From Polyangia bacterium (GTDB taxonomy: Bacteria; Myxococcota_A; Polyangia; Fen-1088): a stretch of 64,000 nt of DNA. The position numbers and the translations under genes are program-made. The stretch lies in assembly GCA_036268875.1 (NCBI GenBank), contig DATATI010000066.1, forward strand, positions 150,964 to 214,963, in the 5' to 3' direction. The notes beneath the pieces were generated by a model. That model did not search any database. It was not told the origin of the DNA and saw only the letters and a program-made list of their open reading frames with translations. Below, in pieces: positions 1-6,483 of the stretch. Position 1 is the first letter of the stretch, and each line of letters opens with the position of its first letter.

Positions 1-602
1 AGCGGACAAACCAGACAGCCCGGCGCCGTCGCCGAGCACACCAACGCGCCCAGCTCCATCACCGCCTGGGTGAAATCACCCGCGCGCCGCGCCGGCACCA
101 GCGCCTGCCCCAGCGCGCGCAGGCGCAGGCGCACCGCCGCCCCGTCGATCACCTCGCTCACGCCGTGCAGGCGCGCCATCACCCGCGCTCCGTTGCCGTC
201 CAGGGCGAAAGTCGGCGCGTCGAAGGCGATTGCCGCCACCGCCGCCGCCGTGTAAGCGCCCACCCCCGGCAGCGTGGCCAGCGCCACTTCGTCGCCGGGG
301 ATCGCCGCACCGTGATCCGCCACCACCGCCTGCGCGGCCTTGCGCAGGTTGCGCGCCCGCGCGTAGTAGCCAAGACCCGACCACAGCGCCAGCACGTCAT
401 CTTCGCGCGACGCCGCCAGCGCGCGCACATCGGGAAAGCGCGCCAGGAACCGTTCAAAGTACGGCAGCACTGTCGCCACCACCGTCTGTTGCAGCATGAA
501 TTCGGACACCAGGGTTCGATACGGGCTGCGCACGCGCCGCCAGGGCAGATCGCGGCGAACGCCGTCGTACCAGTCCAGCAGCGCCGCGGCCGGCGTCTTC
601 AT
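1..602 (-). CDS. mutY: A/G-specific adenine glycosylase MutY, C-terminal part cut by the window edge
   Basis: MutY removes adenine mispaired with 8-oxoguanine in base excision repair. The frame has no stop from the ATG at 600-602 to the left edge, so 200 residues are visible. It carries the SEFMLQQT helix with the catalytic Glu at residue 34, the helix-hairpin-helix LPGVGAYTA near 111-119, and the nucleophilic Asp 135 in LDGNG. Three of the four Fe-S cysteines are present in a C-x6-C-x2-C pattern just before the edge; the fourth and the NUDIX-like domain lie outside. Its ATG overlaps the TGA of the upstream DUF486 gene (ATGA), so the two are probably translated together. Family assignment is very secure. 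Confidence 0.95.
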   Translation of the reverse strand, partial: MKTPAAALLDWYDGVRRDLPWRRVRSPYRTLVSEFMLQQTVVATVLPYFERFLARFPDVRALAASREDDVLALWSGLGYYARARNLRKAAQAVVADHGAAIPGDEVALATLPGVGAYTAAAVAAIAFDAPTFALDGNGARVMARLHGVSEVIDGAAVRLRLRALGQALVPARRAGDFTQAVMELGALVCSATAPGCLVCP

Positions 603-937
603 CGAAACGCCACCACCACCGCCGCGCCGATGAGGCCGAACGACACCAGGTATTTGGGCTGCGGCCCCTCGCCCAGCCACAACCAGGCGAACAGCATGAA
701 CACCGACAGCGTGATCGCCTCCTGCAAGATTTTCAGCTGATACGCGCTCATCGCCGCCCGATAGCCGATGCGGTTGGCTGGCACCTGCAGCATGTATTCG
801 AAAAGCGCGATGCCCCAGCTCATCAAGATGGCCACCAGCATCGGCGCCGACTTGAACCGCAGGTGTCCGTACCAGGCCACGGTCATGAACAGGTTGGAGA
901 GAACCAGCAGCCCCGCGGTGGTCAGTCGATCGTGCAT
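599..937 (-). CDS. DUF486 (DMT-like) small membrane protein
   Basis: A 112-residue integral membrane protein of the DUF486 family, whose biochemical role is unknown. The family hallmark is the stretch from SWGIALFEY to QVPANRIGY, followed by YQLKILQE; both are present. About four hydrophobic helices fill nearly the whole chain, as expected for a half-size drug/metabolite-transporter-like unit. The ATG at 935-937 is chosen because upstream in-frame starts would add a non-family extension running into the divergent holA gene. The stop overlaps the mutY start, so it is the first gene of a short mutY operon. The family is clear, the function is not. Confidence 0.88.
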   Translation of the reverse strand: MHDRLTTAGLLVLSNLFMTVAWYGHLRFKSAPMLVAILMSWGIALFEYMLQVPANRIGYRAAMSAYQLKILQEAITLSVFMLFAWLWLGEGPQPKYLVSFGLIGAAVVVAFR

Positions 938-952
938 GTCGGCGTCAGATTC

Positions 953-958
953 TATAGT
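953..958 (+). promoter_or_regulatory. Possible -10 element of holA giving a near-leaderless message
   Basis: TATAGT lies 10 bases before the holA ATG at 969. A start of transcription 6-7 bases downstream would leave a leader of only a few bases. No convincing -35 box is seen and no Shine-Dalgarno sequence precedes the ATG, which fits a leaderless start but does not prove it. Confidence 0.3.
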
Positions 959-968
959 ACAAAGACGC

Positions 969-2033
969 ATGGCTTGGTCCCGCGGCGCAGGCGCCGAGCG
1001 CGAAGATCCCATCGTCGCCATCGAACGCGGCGAGCTGGCTCCGATCTATTGTTTGCACGGCACCGAGCGGTACCTGGTCGATCGCTGCGTGAAGGCCATC
1101 CGCAAGGCCATCCTGGGCACCACCGCCACCGCCCCCAGCTTCAACGCCGACGTCTTCGATCTGAAGGACGCCAATCTAGGCGCCGTGGTCTCCGCCGCGC
1201 GGACGCTGCCGATGTTCGCCACCGGCCCCAGCAAGAAGCGCCTGGTGCTGGCCAAAGGCGTCGACGACGTGAAGGCCGACGCGCTGGAGCCGCTACTTTC
1301 GTACGTCGCCGATCCCAACCCGTCGACCTGCCTGGTGCTGGTGGGCGAGAAGATCGACACCCGCTTCAAGGTGTTCGCGGCCCTGCGCAAGGCGGGCTTT
1401 CTGCACGATTTCCCTTCGCTGCGGGACCGCGAATTGGCCGCCTGGCTGTCGCGCGAGGCCCGCGGCCGCAAGCTCACGCTGGAAGGCGACGCCGCGACGG
1501 CGTTGGCCGAGATCGCCGGCCCCGATCTCGGGCGGTTGAGCCAGGCCCTGGAACAACTGTCGTTGTACGTCGGCCCGGAGCAACCGATCCGTCTCGACGA
1601 CGTCGAGGATTTAATCGCCGAGACCCGCCAGCGCGGCGTCTTCGAATTGACCAAGGCCATCGGCGAAGGCGACGTCGCCCGATCGCTGCGCCTGCTGACC
1701 AACATGCTCCGCAACCGCGAGCCCGCCCTGCGCATTCAATACATGCTGCTGCGCCAGCTACGCCAGATCTGGCGGGCCAAGGAACTGGCCGCCGCCGGCA
1801 CCCCGCGCAACGAGATGGCCGGCGCCGTCGGCATCGCCCCGTTCTTCCTGGACGACGTCCTGATACCGGCGCGGCGAATGACCGCCGCGGCACTGGAACG
1901 CAGCTACGAGCGCCTGTACCAGGCCGACAAGACGCTGAAGTCGTCGCGGATCGATCCGGAGCTGATCCTGAGCAAGCTGGTGCAACAACTGGCGGAGGAC
2001 GCGCGCAGCGGGGGCACACGACCGACGCGGTAG
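969..2033 (+). CDS. holA: DNA polymerase III subunit delta
   Basis: HolA opens the sliding-clamp ring as part of the polymerase III clamp loader. The 354-residue product matches the family length. It shows the N-terminal signature (PIYCLHGTERYLVDRCVKAIRK), the central AAA-like fold with LVLAKGVDD, and the C-terminal collar region with ALRIQYMLLRQLRQIWRAKEL. Much of the open frame upstream of 969 is antisense to the DUF486 gene, so the ATG at 969 is preferred. The gene is divergent from DUF486 with a 31-base gap and converges on rpsT. No irregularity is seen. Confidence 0.93.
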   Translation: MAWSRGAGAEREDPIVAIERGELAPIYCLHGTERYLVDRCVKAIRKAILGTTATAPSFNADVFDLKDANLGAVVSAARTLPMFATGPSKKRLVLAKGVDDVKADALEPLLSYVADPNPSTCLVLVGEKIDTRFKVFAALRKAGFLHDFPSLRDRELAAWLSREARGRKLTLEGDAATALAEIAGPDLGRLSQALEQLSLYVGPEQPIRLDDVEDLIAETRQRGVFELTKAIGEGDVARSLRLLTNMLRNREPALRIQYMLLRQLRQIWRAKELAAAGTPRNEMAGAVGIAPFFLDDVLIPARRMTAAALERSYERLYQADKTLKSSRIDPELILSKLVQQLAEDARSGGTRPTR

Positions 2034-2047
2034 ACGCGTGAGTCCGC

Positions 2048-2311
2048 CTACTTCAGTCGCGCGACGGCCAAGGTCAGGCGCGACACGGACCGGGAGGCCG
2101 TGCCCTTCTTGATCACGCCCTTCGATTCGGCGCGGTCGATGGCCTGGATCGCCGAGGCCAGGAGGTTCTTGGCCTCGGTGGCGTTCTTGTGGCCGATGGC
2201 GGCGCGTAGGCGCTTCACCACGGAACGCATCGCGGTCTTCTGGGCGACGTTGCGCGCGGTGCGCGTGATTCGCTGGCGGTTGGCTTTCTCGGACGACTTG
2301 ATGTTGGCCAC
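2048..2311 (-). CDS. rpsT: 30S ribosomal protein S20, GTG start
   Basis: S20 binds 16S rRNA in the small ribosomal subunit. The open frame can be extended upstream to a TTG, but the family begins (M)ANIKS, and that sequence here follows a GTG codon at 2309-2311. An AAGGAG ribosome-binding site sits nine bases before this GTG. From this start the protein is 87 residues, the standard S20 length, and is rich in Lys, Arg and Ala with the typical RNxxxKTAMRS and KGVIKKGTASR segments. It is a single-gene unit converging with holA. Confidence 0.95.
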   Translation of the reverse strand: MANIKSSEKANRQRITRTARNVAQKTAMRSVVKRLRAAIGHKNATEAKNLLASAIQAIDRAESKGVIKKGTASRSVSRLTLAVARLK

Positions 2312-2362
2312 TACGACGATCTCCTTGGATTCCGGGCCCAAATCGGGCTTTTACGTGGGCGC

Positions 2363-2391
2363 ATCATGATGACCAGGGCGGGTGTTGTCAA
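2363..2391 (-). promoter_or_regulatory. Sigma-70-type promoter of rpsT
   Basis: On the minus strand TTGACA (2386-2391) is followed after exactly 17 bases by CATGAT (2363-2368). Transcription would start near 2356, giving a leader of about 45 bases that contains the AAGGAG site of rpsT. The -35 box is a perfect match and the -10 box matches four of six consensus bases. Confidence 0.65.
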
Positions 2392-2408
2392 GCGACCGCC
2401 CGGCGCGG

Positions 2409-3491
2409 TCAGTCGAGGCCGACGCTTTCCAGATCCGCCTCGTCCATCCCGAAGAAGTGGCCGGTCTCGTGCAGCAACGTGGTGCGGATTTCTTTGCGCA
2501 GGTCGTCCTCGCTGGCCGCGGATCGTTCCAGGTTGCGGCGAAACAACAAAATCTGCGTCAGCCCCGGCTGGCCGCCCACGTGCGAGATCTCCGGGTGCGG
2601 CGTGCCGGTGAACAGCCCCAGCACGCGCGGGTCCAGGCCCTCGTCGATGTCCGCCTCGGCCGGCAGATCGCTGATGACGATGGGGATGTCGCGCAGCAGG
2701 GCCCGGGCGCGTTCCGGCAACTCGCCCAGCGCCGCCTCGGCGACAGCGCCCAGCTCGCGTTCGTCCAGACGGACGGCGAAATCGGCGTCGTCGGCGCGGG
2801 CGTCCAACAGCCAGGATTTTTTCCAGGCGGCGCGCATGGCGGTTTCATCGCCGACCTCTTCGCAGGCGATCCCCAGCGTGTACCAGCCGTCGGACATATC
2901 GGGATCGCTCTTGGTCAAGGTGTCCAGGCGATCACGGGCTTGTTGCGGCTCGCCGATGGCCAACCACAGCTCGGCGATCTCCAGCGCCAGCATCGGATCG
3001 CCCAGCGAGACGTCGGCGGCCGGCAGATCCTGCAGCGTCTCCTTGGCTTCATCGACCTCGCCCAGCTCCGCCTCCAGCCCGGCTTTCAAGGCCACCGCGC
3101 TCAGGTACTCGGCTTCTTCGTCGGCGAGATCCAAAGCGCGGGCGGCGTGACGGCGCGCCTCGGCGGTGGTCTCGGGCTGCATGGCCAGAAGTTCGGCCAG
3201 CCACAGCTCGGGCGTGCACCACTCGGGATCGGCGCTGGCCGCCTTGCGCAGCAGCGGAACCGCGTGGTCGTGATCGCCCTCCTCGCGAAAGCACGCCGCC
3301 TGCAGCAGCAGCGCCGGCGCCAGATGCTCGGACGTCGGCGCGTTCGCCTCGCCGCCATCTTGACCGACCGCCTCGTCGGCGATCCGCTTGGCGGAGGCGC
3401 GATCGCCACGCTCCAGCGCCTGCCAACCCTCCTCCAGCTTGCGTTCGAACTCGTCCGGTTCGGAACGCTCGTCGTCATCGTCGTCGCTCAT
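2409..3491 (-). CDS. TPR-containing zincin-like metallopeptidase (Zincin_1 family)
   Basis: A 360-residue cytoplasmic protein with no signal peptide. The acidic N-terminus (MSDDDDDE) leads into tetratricopeptide-like helical repeats across roughly residues 15-230. The C-terminal 110 residues form a Zincin_1 (DUF1025) domain ending in HETGHFFGMDE, a zinc-binding HExxH with the extra glycine and acidic residue typical of this family. Substrates of the family are unknown. Its ATG overlaps the stop of the upstream ureohydrolase gene (ATGA), indicating translational coupling. The TPR part may recruit a partner; that is inference. Confidence 0.85.
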   Translation of the reverse strand: MSDDDDDERSEPDEFERKLEEGWQALERGDRASAKRIADEAVGQDGGEANAPTSEHLAPALLLQAACFREEGDHDHAVPLLRKAASADPEWCTPELWLAELLAMQPETTAEARRHAARALDLADEEAEYLSAVALKAGLEAELGEVDEAKETLQDLPAADVSLGDPMLALEIAELWLAIGEPQQARDRLDTLTKSDPDMSDGWYTLGIACEEVGDETAMRAAWKKSWLLDARADDADFAVRLDERELGAVAEAALGELPERARALLRDIPIVISDLPAEADIDEGLDPRVLGLFTGTPHPEISHVGGQPGLTQILLFRRNLERSAASEDDLRKEIRTTLLHETGHFFGMDEADLESVGLD

Positions 3492-4645
3492 GCGGGTGGG
3501 TTTCCTTGCGGGCGCAGCATGCGATCACCAGCCAGCACGGCCAGCGTGTCCAGCATATAACACGCGGCCACGTCCGTCGTGCGCTTCGCATCCTCCGCCG
3601 AACCGATCGGCGGCGCCACCTCGACCACGTCGCCGCCCAGCAAGGGAAACTCTTCGCCCACACGGGCGATCAGCGCGCGCACGAACGCCACCGACAGGCC
3701 ATCGACGGCGGGCGCTCCGGTCGACGGCGCCAAGCCCGCGTCGGTGGCGTCGATGTCATTCGATAGATAGACGCGATCGACGCCGGTGCTGCGCAGATGC
3801 GCGATGAGCTCCTCGATGATCGCCGCCTCACCGCGGGCGCGCACATCGTCCATCCAGAACTGGCGCACGCCCAGCGTCGTCTCCCAGTGCGCGCGCGGCC
3901 GCGCCGACGCGCGCACACCGACCTGCACCAGCCGACCGCCGCGCCCGAGCAGTTCGTTGGCGTGATACGCCCAGGTGGCAAAGCAGATCTTGATGCCCAG
4001 CCGTTGCGGCAACAGATCCGTGTGCGCGTCGGCGTGAACGATGGCCCACGGCTGGTGCGCATGGCGTCCCAGCGCCTTCACCACCGGCCACGCCACCGAA
4101 TGATCGCCGCCCAGCATGAACACCCGCACCTTTGGATTGATGGTCAGCACGCGATCGACGACCGCCTCGGCGATCGACAGCGGCGCCACCGGCAGCGCGG
4201 CGGCGCGCGGATCGCCGTCGTAGATGGCCGCGCGCGTGGCCGCCACCTGCTGCGCATCCAGCATGTCGTCGCTGAGCAACTGGGGCACCACGAACACGTC
4301 GCCGATGTCGACGACGCCGAGGCGGCGCGCGCGGTCGGGAAGATCCGCACACAAACGCAGCGCCGCCGCCCGCACGCCTTGCGGTCCGTAGGCTGCGCCG
4401 CGCACCAGACCGGCGCCACAATCGGAGGGGATCCCGAGCACCACCACCTTGGCGGCGGTGATCGACCCCAGCGCCGCGCGCCACTGCGCCGTCACCGCAG
4501 CGGCGTCACCCGCCTGGTAAAGCGCGCGCTGGAGTTGTTCTTGTTCGGCACGCCCGGTGCTGACGGTGAAGATGCCACCGCCGGCCGGCCTCAACATCAA
4601 CGCCAGCTCGTCAAGCAACGATGACGCTTCCGGCGCGATCACCAC
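3488..4645 (-). CDS. Ureohydrolase (arginase/agmatinase/formiminoglutamase) family protein
   Basis: A 385-residue binuclear manganese hydrolase of the ureohydrolase fold. The metal-binding motifs appear in order: GGDHS, DAHTD, and SNDIDATD in place of the common S-F-D-x-D-x-x-D-P. The usual proline after the last Asp is missing, and the N-terminus carries about 60 extra residues before the core. Substrate (arginine, agmatine, guanidinobutyrate, formiminoglutamate or another guanidino compound) cannot be fixed from sequence alone. The start is one of two consecutive GTG codons (4643-4645). It is the first gene of a two-gene unit with the zincin protein. Confidence 0.85.
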   Translation of the reverse strand: MVIAPEASSLLDELALMLRPAGGGIFTVSTGRAEQEQLQRALYQAGDAAAVTAQWRAALGSITAAKVVVLGIPSDCGAGLVRGAAYGPQGVRAAALRLCADLPDRARRLGVVDIGDVFVVPQLLSDDMLDAQQVAATRAAIYDGDPRAAALPVAPLSIAEAVVDRVLTINPKVRVFMLGGDHSVAWPVVKALGRHAHQPWAIVHADAHTDLLPQRLGIKICFATWAYHANELLGRGGRLVQVGVRASARPRAHWETTLGVRQFWMDDVRARGEAAIIEELIAHLRSTGVDRVYLSNDIDATDAGLAPSTGAPAVDGLSVAFVRALIARVGEEFPLLGGDVVEVAPPIGSAEDAKRTTDVAACYMLDTLAVLAGDRMLRPQGNPPA

Positions 4646-4722
4646 GCGATCAGGATAATCCCGCGCTGGCGGCGGCGATAGCGGGCGGTGACGGTTTCAT
4701 AACCACGCGCTGCGCGCGCCGC

Positions 4723-6111
4723 CTATTCGTCCTTGGGACGAAAGTCGTCGGCGTTCAGGTGGAATCGTTTCGCCCACCGATAGACCAAGGCCGGCTTGCG
4801 ATCCAGCTCGCGCGCCACGCGCAGCATGTTGCCCTGAAACCGCCGCATCAGTTCTTCCAGCTCGACATTCGAAGGCGGCGGACGCGAGACGCGGCCCGAC
4901 GACGAGAGGCGTGTTCGCCCCGACGCGGCCGAGATGGCCGCCGGCAGATGTTCGAGGCCGATCCGCTCCGCATCGCGCGACAACGCTTCGGCCGAGGTGA
5001 CCACCTTGCCGAGCTCGCGCACATTGCCGGGCCACGCATACACGCACAGCGCTTGAAACGCCCCCAGATCGAACGGCCGCCCGCGCGCACCGAGCAGGAA
5101 CGCCGTCAGCGCGCCCAGGTCTTCCATGCGTTCGCGCAGCGGTGGAATGCGAATTGGCTCGGCGCCGAGGCGCGCGGCCAGATCGGCGCGCAGCCCGCCG
5201 ACACCCGATTTTCCCGGCGGTGCCGTGCGGCTGGTCGCCGCCAGCACGCGCGTGTCGATGCGCCGCGGGCGCGTGCCACCCACCGGTACCAGCAGGCGAT
5301 CTTGGGTGAAGCGCAACAATTTCGTTTGCAGTTCGGGCGCCATGTCGCCGATCTCGTCGAGAAACAGCGTGCCGCCCTCCGCGTCTTCGATGATTCCTGG
5401 CTTCGACGCCAGCGCCTGCGAGTGCGCGCCGCGCACGTAACCGAACAGTTCGCTTTCCACTAACTCGCGTGGCAGCGCCGCGCAATTCACCGCGACGAAG
5501 CGACCCTTTCTTCCGCTGGCCTCGTGAACAGCGTGCGCGTAGACTTCTTTCCCCACCCCGGTTTCACCGGTGAGCAAGATCTCCTCCCCGGCGGCTGCCA
5601 ACTTACGGAGGTTGTTGCAGATGAGGGCAAACGAAGGGTTGGCGGTCGGCACCGGGCCCAGCGGAGCGGCGAACTCTGCTTTGATCGCCGCCAGCTCCGT
5701 GGCCGAGGCCATGCGAAAAACCGCCACGTGCGATCCGATGAAGATCAGCGAACCATCGCGCAGCTTCACGCGTGGCTGCGCCACCGCTCCATCGACGACG
5801 GTGCCGTTGGTGCTGTTCAGATCGACCAGATCGTACCCGTCGCCGGCACGCAGGATCTGTGCGTGCTGGCCCGAGATCATGCGATCGGGAGCTGCCCACG
5901 ACGCCGATCCCGGCTCCAGGTTGGTGATGTGGCGACGCCCCAGGCGCAGCAGGTTCTGGAACGTCACCACACGCTCGGTTGATTCCGGCAGCTCGCCGTT
6001 CACGTTGCCAAGGACGACCAGCAACGGTGTCTGCTTTGGTTCGCCGCGCCGGCGCTGGTTCGGAACCAGGGTGACGCTGTCTTTTGGCGTGATCACGATG
6101 GGCGCTCCCAT
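4723..6111 (-). CDS. FHA-domain AAA+ regulator (sigma-54 activator type) with a divergent GAFTGA loop
   Basis: A 462-residue regulator. Residues about 30-135 form an FHA domain (LGR, ISGQHAQI, DLNSTNGT) that would read phosphothreonine. The AAA+ domain has Walker A GETGVGKE (about 182-189) and Walker B GTLFLDEIGD (about 247-256). The C-terminus is a Fis-type helix-turn-helix. The loop that normally reads GAFTGA and contacts sigma-54 reads GAHSQA here (bases 5413-5430). ATG 6109-6111 is preferred over the TTG 30 codons upstream because homology begins after it. It is divergent from the 52-residue peptide gene, whose upstream region holds a sigma-54-like promoter. FHA input suggests control by one of the Ser/Thr kinases. 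Confidence 0.9.
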   Translation of the reverse strand: MGAPIVITPKDSVTLVPNQRRRGEPKQTPLLVVLGNVNGELPESTERVVTFQNLLRLGRRHITNLEPGSASWAAPDRMISGQHAQILRAGDGYDLVDLNSTNGTVVDGAVAQPRVKLRDGSLIFIGSHVAVFRMASATELAAIKAEFAAPLGPVPTANPSFALICNNLRKLAAAGEEILLTGETGVGKEVYAHAVHEASGRKGRFVAVNCAALPRELVESELFGYVRGAHSQALASKPGIIEDAEGGTLFLDEIGDMAPELQTKLLRFTQDRLLVPVGGTRPRRIDTRVLAATSRTAPPGKSGVGGLRADLAARLGAEPIRIPPLRERMEDLGALTAFLLGARGRPFDLGAFQALCVYAWPGNVRELGKVVTSAEALSRDAERIGLEHLPAAISAASGRTRLSSSGRVSRPPPSNVELEELMRRFQGNMLRVARELDRKPALVYRWAKRFHLNADDFRPKDE

Positions 6112-6143
6112 CCTCGCTCGTCCGCGTTGACCGCAAAGAGTTT

Positions 6144-6154
6144 TGTCACTGACA
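6144..6154. promoter_or_regulatory. Dyad TGTCA-C-TGACA, candidate activator site
   Basis: A perfect 5+1+5 inverted repeat in the divergent intergenic region, centred about 84 bases upstream of the predicted sigma-54 transcription start, a normal position for an enhancer-binding protein. A second symmetric element, two CCGCGG blocks spaced by four bases, lies at 6173-6188. Binding by the adjacent FHA regulator is inference. Confidence 0.35.
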
Positions 6155-6206
6155 CCAAGCTCTGCCTGCCAGCCGCGGAAGGCCGCGGACCGACAGTCCA
6201 ACTCAC

Positions 6207-6222
6207 TGGCTTCTACTTTGCT
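6207..6222 (+). promoter_or_regulatory. Sigma-54-type (-24/-12) promoter of the 52-residue peptide gene
   Basis: TGGCTTCTACTTTGCT has the invariant GG (6208-6209) and GC (6220-6221) separated by exactly 10 bases, with a full TTGCT -12 block and TGGC at -24. Predicted start near 6233, giving a leader of about 90 bases that contains an inverted repeat. The promoter points away from an adjacent sigma-54-type activator gene. Confidence 0.5.
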
Positions 6223-6246
6223 CTAACTCACTTTGCAACGCGTTCG

Positions 6247-6289
6247 CGTGGTCGGCGCGTTCGCAAAGCAGACAAACGGACCGACCACG
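6247..6289 (+). repeat. 9-bp inverted repeat in the leader of the peptide gene
   Basis: CGTGGTCGG (6247-6255) and CCGACCACG (6281-6289) are perfect reverse complements separated by 25 bases. The element would lie in the transcribed leader, ending 35 bases before the ATG, so it could be an RNA stem or an operator. Confidence 0.55.
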
Positions 6290-6324
6290 TCAACAACCAG
6301 CAACACGCAACCAGGGGGAATCAC

Positions 6325-6483
6325 ATGCTCAAGAAAATCGCGCTCGGTGGAATCTTCGTCCTTGCTTCGGCCTTCAGCCTGTCGACGGTGGCAACGGCGG
6401 TGACCGGAAATCAAACGACGAAGACGATCAGCGCGCCCAAAGCGCCGGTGCCCCAGGGACTTTGCCCAGGAGGGCGCTGTTAG
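6325..6483 (+). CDS. 52-residue exported Cys-containing peptide, function unknown
   Basis: I do not recognise a family. The ATG at 6325 follows an AGGGGGA ribosome-binding site. The first 25 residues look like a signal peptide: MLKK, a hydrophobic core, then VATA before a likely cleavage site. The remaining 27 residues are polar, rich in Thr, Lys and Pro, and end in PQGLCPGGRC with two Cys five residues apart that could form a disulphide or be modified. It sits behind a sigma-54-like promoter, divergent from the FHA activator. Its TAG stop overlaps the TAA stop of the converging kinase gene. Signal peptide, binding site and promoter together make it a real gene; its role is unknown. Confidence 0.7.
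   Translation: MLKKIALGGIFVLASAFSLSTVATAVTGNQTTKTISAPKAPVPQGLCPGGRC

Noticed and set aside
2382..3560. Long plus-strand frame of 392 codons opposite the zincin gene
   Set aside because: High GC keeps the complementary frames open; the translation is rich in Arg, Gln and Ala with no domain, while the minus strand encodes a recognisable TPR/zincin protein.
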